DNA of 64,000 nucleotides, taken from the NCBI GenBank assembly GCA_000727475.1, contig KL647324.1, forward strand, positions 755,267-819,266, written 5' to 3'. Position 1 is the stretch's first letter; every line of letters starts with the position of its first letter. The notes below the pieces were generated by a model that did not search any database, had not been told where the DNA came from, and saw only the letters and a list, made by a program, of their open reading frames with translations. This stretch comes from Sarcocystis neurona. Lineage: Eukaryota; Apicomplexa; Conoidasida; Eucoccidiorida; Sarcocystidae. This document shows positions 32,380-44,500 of this stretch, piece after piece. A program made the position numbers and the translations under genes.

Positions 32380-33205
32380 TACGCGTGTTTGCCGGTGTTA
32401 CGGCTGGGGCGAGTGCTCGTGCTGCTATTGCTGCTGTTGCTACTGCAGCCGTGTCGCTAGCTGGCCGGCTGTTGTTGCTGGGGTTCCTGTTGCTGCTACT
32501 GTTGCTGGTCTTTCAGGCCTCTCTCAACACTCTGTTGCTCATGCTCCTGCTGACGCCTCTGTTGCCGCTCGTCGCGCCGTTCTAGTGGATTCTCCTCCGG
32601 AGACGCAGGCGTGCGGTTCCCTTTTTTGGCATATGGTTGTGATCTTCTTGCTCGAAATTATCGCTTCAAGTTCAGCAGCGGCGTATTTGTCATTAGCCGC
32701 AACAGTGACTCCACAAAACGGTCTTCAACCGGGCGGGATCTGCAGACCCCACTCTTCCCTCACTACCATTAAGCAGGGGCTAAGCGTCGTCTCCGGTCAA
32801 AGCGCAAGATCGTCCTTGCCGGTATGCTTTCCTCTGCGATATCTTGTCTGCCCGTTTCATATATGCCGTTCCACCGTAATCTTCGTTTATCGCATACTCT
32901 TTTTTCGGTGGCTGCTGCTGGTGCTGCGGCTCGTCGTCTCCGCCCCGCGTTGCCTCTGAACTTTTCAAGCTACCGCTGCGCAGCTCCTACTGCCTGTTAG
33001 TTGAACGAAATGAAAGCGGCGAAGCATGCTCCCCGTGTAGTTCGTTAGTTGAGCTGAAAGGGACCGATACATTTATCAGCGCACGTGCGGGGTCAGTTAC
33101 GGCAGCAGCAGCCCGGACCGCAGTAGACCCAGGTAACGCTCCAGCGTCACCAATATCCCGGCAGCAGCAACGCAGTGGAAGTGCGGCCGCTACGACAGAC
33201 TAGAA
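32380..33205 (+). pseudogene. Broken coding-like stretch, part 4
   Basis: Successive frames: Ala/Val-rich from about 32385, then ARRAVLVDSPPETQACGSL (about 32565), RFPFLAYGCDLLARNYRFKF (about 32620-32690), RKIVLAGMLSSAISCLPVSY (about 32800), and VELKGTDTFISARAGS leading to an Ala/Gln/Ser stretch ending in TAG near 33201. All plus strand, with frames switching by plus or minus one. The DLLARNYRF island is vaguely like a retroelement protease tail, but that is not enough to assign it. Confidence 0.4.
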
Positions 33206-33239
33206 AAGAAACCTGCTGCCTCAGCGCAGGAACCGCAGG

Positions 33240-34000
33240 TAAACGAGAACTTCAGAAGCAGGAGTTACAACAGCAGCTGCGTCAGCAGTAGGAGAAACAG
33301 CATTAGGAACCCTGAATTGTAGCAGCACCTGGCAGAGGTACACCCACCACTCCCAGCCTTTAGAGGCTGGCGCGCCAACTGTGATGACTACCGCTCAGGT
33401 CGTGTGACAGAGCTCGTTCTTGTGGTAGTGATGCACCCAGCGGCGTAGACCAAGATCGGTAACCGTTAATCACTATGATGTCAAGGGAGGCCCTTGCTGC
33501 ACCTCTGCCGCAAACGGGTCGAGAGCAGGACCCGCACGGGCGCGAACAACTCCAGGAGGACGAGTGGCGCCTGCAGAAGTCTCAGGAAGAGGAGCAGGAC
33601 CGGAGGGGGCAGATAGGGAAGCAACAGCGCGCTCTAGAGGGCCAGCACTACGGTGGGGAGAAGCAGTGCGACGGTGTGTCATCGACAAAGCATATGCTGG
33701 CCATGAGGTAAGCCAGAAAGCCGATGCAGAAAAAGAGTGTGCCTGGCGCAGAGTCTTTCTTTGCTGGAAAGAGCCGAAGCAGTGGACACGGAAGCAGCAG
33801 TTCCTTTTACACCATCAGCAGCCCAGTGTGAAGAAGCAGCGTCAGGAAATCCCAGTCACTCTTCAGATGCCTGCCTCCCAGAAATAAGGAAGCTTGTGTC
33901 TGGGGCAGCGTTTGTGAGTGAAGATAGTTTCAGCGGCGCTCCGTCGAGTGGAGGACGAGCGTACTTTAACGAAGGAGACGCATCAGTGTCACTAGTAGTA
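33240..34000 (+). pseudogene. Broken coding-like stretch, part 5
   Basis: Islands include about 33252-33400 (AGVTTAAASAVGETALGTLN), about 33530-33770 (EAVRRCVIDKAYAGHEVSQK), and about 33770-33990 (AQCEEAASGNPSHSSDACLP, then SGGRAYFNEGDASVS). Stops and frame changes separate them. A Gln-rich alternative frame at 33475-33711 also exists. Confidence 0.4.
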
Positions 34001-34050
34001 GTGTTACCAGTAGTAGTAGTAGTAGTAGGTAGTAGGAGCAGTACTACCTG
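33990..34050 (+). repeat. Degenerate (AGT)n run
   Basis: AGTAGTAGT-type triplets interrupted by other bases. It could be an old AGC/CAG run after C-to-T change. A second (GTA)n run lies at 34430-34456. Confidence 0.6.
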
Positions 34051-34344
34051 TAGTATTGCTAGGGCTGGTAGTTGTCACCTCGGGCATGAAGGAGTACCAG
34101 GAGAGGCGGTTTTGCAAGAGGGGTGTATGCGTAGCCCAGAAGAGGCAGGAAGACGAGTACCAACAGTAGTACAGTAGCGGCGCAAGGGGAGCGGAAGCCG
34201 GACTTGGAGTACTGGGACTGATAGGTGATCAGCGCGGGTATCTGCGTAAAATGTAATAGTATTGGTAGTAATAGTTTACCGGTAGTCATAGTAATACTAG
34301 TTCTAAAACTGACACGCGTGTGAGTAGGAGGAGCAGCAGTAATA

Positions 34345-34951
34345 GTGAAAAAAGCCGGATTAATGCGAAGAGGGCGCAACTGCAAAAAATTTAGTAGTAC
34401 TGGTGGTGGTAGTAGAGGTGTGTTGGTAGTAACAGTAGTAGTAGTAGTAGTAGTAATGAAACGGACAAATGTGTTAGCAGTGGGGCAGCAACCGTACTAT
34501 CGAATGGCAGAAACCCGAAGAGTGCTAGTGTGTGACGGCAGATTTTATCATTGGGAAGTAGTAAGGATAACAGTCTACCTGGTGGTGAACAGCAGTGCAC
34601 GGCTATTCGCAACGGTGGCGACGGACGCAGAATCTGGTGTAGTAGACGCAGCATACGGAGGACTGTGCTTACAAGAGTTGTGTTGTAGTACACTGTAATC
34701 TTAGATTTACAAAAGCAACATATATCTAATATGCCGTAGCGGTACGACGTCAACGACTGCACGTGTGGGAAATTTTCGAAATTGCGGTTGGTCGAAGGGC
34801 ATGGGATTTACTGCATTAATGCGTTCTTCTCAGCCGACGAAGCGGTGGTATCACTACCCCGCTTACGAGCGTACTTACGGGGTGCACATACACGGCAGCT
34901 CCAGATTCACAGTGGACGGTTCAATATTTTAGGGGAGCACTTTCACGGGTA
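34345..34951 (+). pseudogene. Broken coding-like stretch, part 6
   Basis: A frame from 34345 reads QQPYYRMAETRRVLVCDGRF and ends at a TAA (34696-34698). After a gtag acceptor-like site, 34740-34948 reads KLRLVEGHGIYCINAFFSAD and RAYLRGAHTRQLQIHSGRF up to GTAGGG at 34949. The second part could be a genuine exon of the next gene, but its phase does not fit the exon at 35420. Confidence 0.4.
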
Positions 34952-35419
34952 GGGACGTACCAGGGTCTTCAGCAATATTGCTTAAGCTCGCACAGAGGAG
35001 GCCAACTCTCGCTTGACTGGGTGGATACAGAGTGATGCAGTGAAAGCCAAAGTCGGTGCCCCGTTTCCAGGGTGGTCGTACGAAAAAACTGATAAAAAAG
35101 GCGATATACGTACGTTTGAAGGACAGAGGTTTCGTGTCCGCTGTTTTCAGATTTGATCCGTCCGTCTTCGCTTTCCCGTCGGAAGCGTGACATTCGCAGT
35201 CACCCTACAGTTGCAGTAGTTCATCGCGTGCGCGCGCTTCGTCTTCGTCCGACTGTTCTTCGTTCTCTTTTCCCTGATAAAGCAGTGACTGCAGCCTTGA
35301 GATTAGAGAGTAATTCGGAATATGTCTTCTTCTCTTTTGGAGGTTCCTCCTCTCTTTGTTCATACGTGACCGCCTTCGTTTTCTTTTTGTGTTGTTCATT
35401 TCTAGTCTCGCATGTGCAG

Positions 35420-35505
35420 CATCAGCAGCAGCACAGCAGAAACCCGATTCTTCGTACGCAGCACGCTGCCCTGGACGCCAAACAGAGCTCTGACTCGCGT
35501 GGCAC
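35420..35505 (+). CDS. Coiled-coil gene, exon a
   Basis: Acceptor tcgcatgtgcag, donor GTAATC. Phase 0 in, two bases out. Reads RTQHAALDAKQSSDSRG. The preceding 80 bases are T-rich (intron-like). Confidence 0.6.
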
Positions 35506-38500
35506 GTAATCGAATCCGTGCAAGCGTTTTCGTCGAGAACAAACTGCACATTTAGTTCTCCTCGTTACGGCTCTGGCTCTTGCTGATTCTCTCACGTAGA
35601 GTAGATACATGGGTGTACTTACTACACACCCATGTATATATATATATATATGTAGGTCCGTATACGTGACCGCACACGCCCACTCACACACACACGCACC
35701 ACTGATCCTTCTATTGTCGCATTCCTCGTGATGCGTGTAGCTGTAGCTCTATTATCAGTGAGTCACTTCTTGATGACTTCGCTGTCTGTGTATGTGAATC
35801 CTTTCGCTTGTATCTCCCCCTCTCAAGTGCATCTCAGTTCAAAATTACAAGTCTGTATGCACAGCAGAACTGTCTGCGCCGTAGAGAATACAACTCCATG
35901 GGGTCTGCCGCACGAAGTGGACACCGTATTGTGTAGCAGTGGATACGCTGTTGCTCTTTTTAGCTGTACATATATATATATATATATGTATGTAGACATA
36001 TAGGTACACGTAAGGAACAATTGCACTAGTATCAGTTACCACGAATAGTCGCACCAGTATTAGTTACCAGCACGCCTGTATAGTCCTGCACATATATGTA
36101 TATTTATATCTGTGTCAGTGCATGTACGTTTACGTGCGCACCATTTTCCTGTGATGTATGATTGCGTATATGTGCCTATGTATTAAGACGTAAATATATA
36201 TAAATATGTGTGCATACGTGTCTATATCTGTGTATCTATATAGACACATACACATATGTGTGAAGGTCTGTATGTGTGTCTGGCGTTGTAACATCAGGCA
36301 ATTACAAGAGAACCTCGAAAGTGACCAAATTCATGGAGACGCGGCAGCTGCTCTTCTCCAGGTAAGCCCCAGCGCACTTCACTTCGCCTGCAGACTTAGC
36401 TGGTGTTATTTCTCCAGGGTCACCAACGCGCTTGTATCTCTACACGTGTATGTGTGTGTGTGTGTGTACAGATAGTTACTGCATGCGTGTACGTATATAT
36501 GTATACATATAAGGATGCTCGTGCAAGAACAGATGTATATCTACGTGAAGTATGCGTAGAGGTATATTTGCGATATATGTTTATGCACGTATAGATGCGT
36601 ATATTTACGTACGTCTATGCAAGATTATAGGTGCACGACGATACATGTGTTTGTGTCTTGTATCCGATTTCACGCATATATCTGCCTCGGTATGTGAATG
36701 TGTATATGTATGTACATGAATATATACGTGTGTGTGACTCACTCTATACAAACGTCGAGTCTGTACAAACGTAAACGCATAAATTTGGAAGCACGAACGT
36801 TTGTCAACAGGAACGGTTCGTATGTTCTTTCTCATAAATCTCTCTCCACCAGTTTCTCTTTCTGTATATGTCTATACGTGTGTGTATGTATATTGGCATT
36901 TATACCTGTGCGTACGTCTGGAACTTCTCATCGGTACATCCGCAAGGTCTGCATTATCATTTGCGCATTGTACATGCATAACGCCATCCATTTCATTTCG
37001 TGTGGAGGTATATTAACGTGTTCGCATGCATATGTACACATATATACGTCTGTATGCTCTGCGGATATATTAATATAATGAATGTGTACATATATATATA
37101 TGGATACATATGTGTATATACTGATATGGGTATATGTATAGACACATTGCTGTTGAAGTACGTATACGTTTTTCTGTGCCCTGTGTATGCTCTTGCAGCG
37201 GTATCGAGAGAAGTTTGAAGAACTGCAGATCTCCTTTTCAAATTTGCGAAAGGAACGGGCCACTCTCAAGGAGCAGCATGCAGCGTAGGTGTTTCAGAAT
37301 TAAATATGTCTACACAGCTATAATGTACATATATATATGTGTATGTCTGTATATGTCCATTTTTTTCTTGTGCACGTGTTTTCAGAGGTACGGCTGTAGA
37401 ACGTGAGTTACGTACTCATTATCTATGAAGTGTATAATGCATGCGCATCTGAGAAGGCGGAAAATCATCCGAAGCCAGATGCTTGAGTACATGTGTACAG
37501 GTGTCAATTTTCTTGCTTCTCCGTATAGCCCAGGAACCCCCGGGCTCTGCACCTAATGTGCACACTTACACACACAGTTCCCAACCTTGGATATGTGTGT
37601 GTGTGTGTGTCCGTGTGTGTCTGTCGGCTTGTGTCTGTACGTGTGCCTCCAGGTACCCCCAGGTGTATATATAGAGAGCGGGTGCGTATATATATATATA
37701 TAGGTAGATAGGTAGATAGCCATGTGAATGTTTCTCCACGTATATATATATATATATACACATGTGGATATGAATTTGGGCGTAGAAGTGTGCTTGTTGC
37801 CCATGTATATATGTATGTATATGTATTGGCTAGTGTGTCCGTTTCGCTACGCACTGTATAGGTATCCAGATGCGTACGTATATATATATATATATGTATA
37901 TATATATGTGAATGTGAGTATATCACTGTGCATCTGTGACACATATGTCTGCATATACATGCATAGTGCCAGGAACTGTGGCCGTCGTTGCCTGCGTGAC
38001 GTAGAAGAGACGTCGGTGTGGAGACGCGGGTGTCTGAGAGGTATCGTGGGTAGGACGTTTCAGGAGGGGAAAAAAGTACGTGGGTGGCCGTAGAAGCGGA
38101 TTGTTATGCGTGTGGACAGATGTATATATATGGTATGCCTGAGAATAAGTGAATGTTTGGTGAGTTGCTGCGTTATTTTGTGTTCATCTATCCTTGTGCC
38201 GGTGCACGTAGATATGCGTGATATATCCCCCAACATTTCTATCTTTCGTATTCTCCATTAGGTGTGTATATATATAAAGGTAATTACATGCGTACCTGCG
38301 TACATCAGTACAGGTAACCTGTATGTGTTTCGTTGTACGGTGTGTCCTTTTGCGTGTATATATATGTATACATACATATATACGTAAAAGGACACACATA
38401 TTGTGTACGTGGGCACGCGCATGTACTACGTGTATACATACATCCGCATAATATACCTATGTATGTATACGCGTGTACGTGTACGTGTATCTAGTTTGCC

Positions 38501-41500
38501 TACGTGTGTGCGTATGTATCCAAGTTTCTATATGGAGACAGGCACAGAGATATATTCATAATATATTTATTCGTACGGATGTGTTTGAGAGATTTGGTGA
38601 TGGTTCACGGGAGCCTCTGCGTGCTTTTACGACTATTCACGTGTCTGTGCAGGCTTCTGGAGGAGCACCGCAGCGTGGAAGAGAGCCTGCAGCGCATCAT
38701 CGCAGAAGTTGAAGATCTAAAGGTAGCGCTCCGGTCCTTCGGTTTTTTGTATATGGAGAGCGTCCTTTGTATAGACACGAACAAACGTGCCGACATTTGC
38801 TGCGCTGCATATTTACAGCTGTACATGCCTGGATGGATATGTACCCTTGCATTTGTACCAGCACGTGTGAGAGACTTTGTATTGCCAGAGATTCACTTGC
38901 ATATTTCAAAGGGTTTGTATACGTATGTGTACGTCAAGACTTCATGTGTGCAAGAGAGCAGGGATATCTATTTTATATATATTCTCGTGAAAAGGCATGG
39001 CCACGTGCGCGTGCAGTTCCATTTGTAGTTGTTTGTAAAGGTGCGGATGTATTCGTAACTTTACATTATATATATGTATATGTGTATACATATATGCGTA
39101 TATATTATGTAAGGATACGGATATGCTTGTATGAGGTCACATATGTATGTCGGTAATTGTGGTGGAATTCTTATATGTCTGTGCTCTCTCTATATACACA
39201 AACATACATACATTTGAGGAAATATGTATGTAGGGATACGGATAAATTTGCATGAAATCAGATATATATATATATATACGCCTAAGCGGACGGACTCCCG
39301 TATTTCTGTAATGACGGTGACGATATGTAAGAGTGGAAAGCGGGTGATGTCCGGCTCTCTCTTCACAAATTCGTGTGCGTGTCGACAAATATATATAGAC
39401 AGATTTGCACGTATGGGATGGGGAGTCAGACGACTGCAGTGAACATATTCGCGTACTCATTCACTGAGTGTATGCATATATTTATGTGCACGTACGTAGT
39501 GTTTATACGTTCAGTCAGTATACGTATATATGTACATACATATGTGTACAAAGATGAACGTACATCTGTGGACAGGAAGGAAGTGGCCTCAGCCGTGGTT
39601 TCGTGCGACTGGGGAGCACCGGCGCCGCGTACCGAGCCTCAGGTGGGGGTGATCTTATATAACCAGTACACATATGTAATATGTAAGAAGGAATATACCT
39701 CTGCATGTCTAATAATATATACCTATATAGAAATGCATATATACGTATACATAGGTTTGTCTGTAAGCAGTAGGTGCGCTAGCGTTAATGTGTGTGTGTA
39801 CTGGCGTGTACTGGCTATCCAGCAGTGGCGGCGTGTTCGTCAGACAAGTGTCTGTGCACGTCGCGCTGCAGCTGCGGGTGGCTCCATGCTTTGTGCTGCG
39901 ACTTAAACGTGCAGGTGCTTCTATCTCGAACTGCTGCTGTTGTTTTGAGGGGTGCCCACGCGCGTGCCGCGCCACGCTGCTGCTGGCTGCGTGTATCACA
40001 GCTACTGCTGCGGCTAGCGCTCCTGCAGACCTGCCCCCCTAGATGCCGCTACTGGCGCAGCAGCCGCTTTGTCGACGCTGCTGCCGCCTCTTCGCTCTCG
40101 TGCTGTTTGTGGGTGCTGGTACTGCTGCGTCTGAACTTTTTTGCAGCTGCCGTTTTGCAGCACTGCTGGGTGCTCGTCTGCGTGTGTCGTTTCTTCGTTC
40201 TCTTGGAGCTGCCTCTGTACGCGGCGCTCCTGTTGCAGCTGCAGCTGCTGCCGTAGCTGCTGTTTAGTGCTGTAAAGCAGTTTTGACCCTGCGCTCCTGT
40301 TGTTGCAACTGCTTCTGCTGTTGGTTTGTTGACGACAGTGATGGGGCGGGTGCCCCGTCAGCTGTCTCGTCTGCATGTGCTGCCGTTTCCTGCTGATGCT
40401 GCTATTATTATCCCGCTATTTTAGACGGCAGCTGGTGTTCACGTTGCTGCTTTTTACTCGGGTGCTGTTTGCGTGTTGCTGCTGGGCTGCTACTCAATGC
40501 TACAGCTGCCTCGCGTACTGCTGCTGCCGCCTCACATACAACTGCTGCTCCTGTGTACTCTTGCTGCTTCCCTCGTATGCGGCTGCTTTCCCGTTATTCA
40601 GTGATCCTGCGGCTCCATGTTGCGGCGACTGTGCTGCTGCTCCTTGTGTGTTCCTGTTGTTACGCAGAGTAGGGAAAGCGCCGACGCGTCGTCAACAGCT
40701 TTCCTCGCACACTTCATTGCCGCAGCTCTGCGCTGTCTTCTTGAAACTGCTGCCAGCGGAGGAACGCGTACGTGAAAAGCACCGCACTGCTGCTGCTGCT
40801 GATTTTTTTCGGTTGGTGCTTGTGCTGCTACTATTGCTGCGGCGTCTTCTCGCGGGTGGGTTGCTGCTGCGGATGCAGCTGCTGCTGCCTCTTGTTACTG
40901 CTGCTGCAGCGCTCATCGCTGTTGCGACGCCGCCGCACTACTACTGGTGCGTGCTGCTGCTGCGCTCTTGTGCCGTTCTGCTACTTCCAGCGCTGCTGCG
41001 CGTGATGACTGCGACAGCTCCCGTGCAACGGCTGTTACTGATGCCGTTGCGTTTCCCCCCGTTGCTACTAGTGAATCTGCCTGCCTGCTAACGCCCTGCT
41101 GGCCGCCACTCTACTGACACTGGAGCTGCCTTCTATGCCACTGTTTCTCTTACTTTCTCGGATATCCTGCTATTCTGTTGTTCCTGTTGTGGCCTTTGCG
41201 TTGCTGCTGCGATTAGTGCTGCGGCTGGCCGGTGGTGTCACACGTGCCTTCCGTTAGTGTGCCCACCCGTCCGCTGCTACTCGTGCGCGTCACGTTCTTT
41301 AGCTGCGACGATTTTGCACTGTTGCTGCAGTTGTCGTAGCGTGTGCTGCTGCTGCTGTCCAGTATTCGTTATCTCTGCTATTGCAACTGCTGCTGCTGCT
41401 TCTTTTTCTGTTGCTGCTGTTGTTGCATCTGCCGTCGTTGTACTGCTGCGTGTCCTGGTGCTGTTCCTGAGCCACCTTTGCTGCTGCCGCGCTGTGGCTG

Positions 41501-44500
41501 CTGCTGTTGCCCACTCGTATGCAGTGCTGTTGCTGTTACATCGCATCTCGCGGTGGCGTTGCCACGCTGCTCTCTCTACGGGCCATTGCTGCTGCGCCTG
41601 GCGCTACAAGGTTCTCTCGTGCCGTTTTGCTGTTGGTTCTTTTGAGCGTGTGTTGCCGCTGCTGTTGGCGTTGGACAGTTGCTGCTGCAACCACATCTCC
41701 TTGTGCCAGTGCGACAGAGCGCGTACGCTGTTCTGGTACGGCTGCTGCTGACCCGTCCCGCCACCTTCATAATGCAGCTTCTTATGTTTGTGCAGTGCTA
41801 CTGCGGCAGTGTTGTGTCTCGGTGCTGTTCCTCTACGCATCACTGTGAAAGTCGCCTCGTCGTCGACCTCCTCTTCGTTTTGTCCAGTTGTTGCGTTGTC
41901 ACCCTTGAGTTCACGGATGTGAACTGTGTGTTGTTGTGGCGGCGCTGTGACTGTTGTCGCGGTTTTGTTTCCGTCTGTGCCGTTGTTTCTCGCCGTTGCT
42001 GTGGTTGCGTCTTCGTCGTCTTCTTTGTTAGGTGTTATTACTCTGCTTGTACCGTGCTCTTGCTGGTGTGTCGCTGCTGCTGTTGGTGGTGCATTATAGC
42101 TGCTGCTACCTCTTCCTTGCTTCTCTGCTGCTGCTGCTTTTCCTGTCGTGAGTTGCTGCTGCTACTGCATGAAGGGCTGAGTGTGACTGTGGGTGGTGCT
42201 GGTGGTGGTGCTGCTGCTGCTGCAGTTCGCGATGTGGTGCGCGGGCTTCGCTCCGAGATGGAGGCGCTGCAGATGCCCAGCAGCAGCGACCCGCGGTTGC
42301 TGTCCTGTTACGCACGTCTGAAGAAGTGTGACACAGGATCAGAGACAGCAGCAACAGCAGCCGGGGAGAAGCAGGTGGACGGATCGCCTCGAAAGCAACC
42401 GCGTCCGAAGTCACCGCAGCAGCAGAAGCAGCAGTCACCACTCGGGGACGGTGGCGGTGCACCAGCGCGGCAGCAGAAGTCTTCCAAGCAGCAACAGCAG
42501 CAGAGACAGACGGCGAAGGAGACGCAGGAGCAACAGCAGCCGCAGGCGACGCTGTCGGAAGATGCAGCCCAGGCACCCGCACCGCAGCAGCGGGGTGGTA
42601 AGCAACATCTGCAGCATCGGATGCAACCGGAGCAGCAGCAACGGCAGCAGGAAGAGCAACCGAAGCAACCGCAGCAGCAGCAGACGGAGCAGCCGCAGCA
42701 CCAGACGGATCAACCGTTGCAGCGACAGGAGGAGGAACAGCAGCAGGAGAAGAAGAAAGAAAAGGAACAGAGTGTGGCAAACGATGAAACCGAGACAGAA
42801 GAAGAAAGTAAAGCTTTGCTGCAGAATGGTCTCCCACCGGACAATCAAGCAACGTCAGTAAGAAGGCGCTATACAACTCCGCACGGCACAAAACTTGATC
42901 TTCCCGCCTTTCGCATATCTGGACTACCTGAAGCTGCCAGGAGACGCAGTGCCACTGCGCTTGGATCAGGTATATATATATATATGCATATGTATATACA
43001 TGTGTATATATATATATGTATCACCAACGATTATTTAAGCGTAGTGCGTGTATGTATTTATAGTGCGTATGTATGTACACGTACGTAGCGTTTCGCATCT
43101 GTGGATCACCCCAAGCTTCCTAGCGCAGGGCTACTGCTCTTGGGTATATGTATGTATGTACATATGCTCGCAGTGCATGTTGGTATATGTGTATATATGT
43201 ATATATATGTATAACATCTACACACCGTGTGCACGTATGTGTATATATGTACATGCATGCGTGCGTAGGTCGGAATACGTGTGCGTACATCCTCCTATAG
43301 CTGTACCTCTACACATGTATATGTTTGTACGTTGCGACTGCGTAGACTCCTAGTGGGATTGTTGCAGCTGTTGTTGGTGCAGTTTCTGCTGGCGGCGGGG
43401 TTGCTGCTGCTGCTGCTCCCTCGTACGCCGTTGCTGTCGTGTCCGTTGAAGTTTCTGCTGCAGCTCATGCGCAGCCCATGCGCTGCGGCTGCTGCGCATG
43501 CAGTTGCTGTCGCTGTTGCTCCATGCGGTGGGGGTCCTTTTTGTCTTCTCTCGTTTCTCGTTCAGGCACCGTTTCGTTAGCAGCGCAGTTTGCTGTTGCT
43601 GCTAGAGCACCGGTGCCGCGAGAGGAGCACACGCCCATGATGCTCCCGGAATTGTCGCAGGAGCAGCAGCAGCAGGAGAATGCCACGGCAATCAAGACTT
43701 CCTGCACGTGGCCGCGCCCATCGTACCCGTGCTTCAGCGGGGGCAAGTCGCTGCCGAAGGTCTATGCAGACATGGCTCAGGAGCCGCAGGACCCGAAGGA
43801 GCAGCAGCATCGGCAGCAGGGAAGGAAGGAACAGCAGGAGCAGCAGAAGCAGGAAACGAAGGAGCAGCAGGAGCAGGACGGGGGGCAGCAGCAGGAGGAG
43901 CTCGTGCACGAGGACGAGGCGCAGCAATCGCGGTCAACGACCCAACATGCATTTGTATTTGGTGCGGAAGGAACGTGGACCGAGGAGCAGGGAACTGACA
44001 AGAGAGGAAGCTCCAAAGACGGCGGCGCGACATTTCCATTTTTGTCTCGCTCAACAGCTCCCTGCTTCTCCGTTACTTCTTCGAACTCAAGCGCAGCCCC
44101 GGCGGCGTCTCCCGCGTCTCCCTCCGTATCTTCTTCTTTCTTTTTACCTCCCCCTGCAGCGCTTCCGGGGAGTGTGGGGCGGAGGGCTTTGTCGCCGCAT
44201 GCAGCAGCAGCAGCGTGTGCCACAGCAGGAGCAGCAAAGAAGAGTGCGTCGCATTGGGCGTGGGGTGCAGCAGGTCGGAGAAGCGCGGCGCTGGAGACGC
44301 AACAACTGCAGCAGCAGCTGGCGCAGCTGCAGCTACAGCTGCAACGCCTGGAGCTGCACCTGCAACAGCAGCAGATGCTTGGCACATTTACGAACGAAGT
44401 GTGTGGGGAAGACGGGGATGCGGAGACGGCAGACTCCGTAGCAGCAACAGCAGCAGAGGAGAGACGGGTACCTGCGGGGTGGCTACGGGTGCCACGCAGA

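Noticed and set aside
32620..32690. Retroelement aspartyl-protease tail (DLLARNYRF)
   Set aside because: Too short; no catalytic DTG/DSG motif, no reverse-transcriptase or integrase motif and no LTRs were seen nearby.
39780..42180. Open frames of up to about 240 codons, plus strand, Cys/Leu-rich
   Set aside because: Only GCTG triplets with no non-repetitive protein content; flanking exons join in phase across the region.
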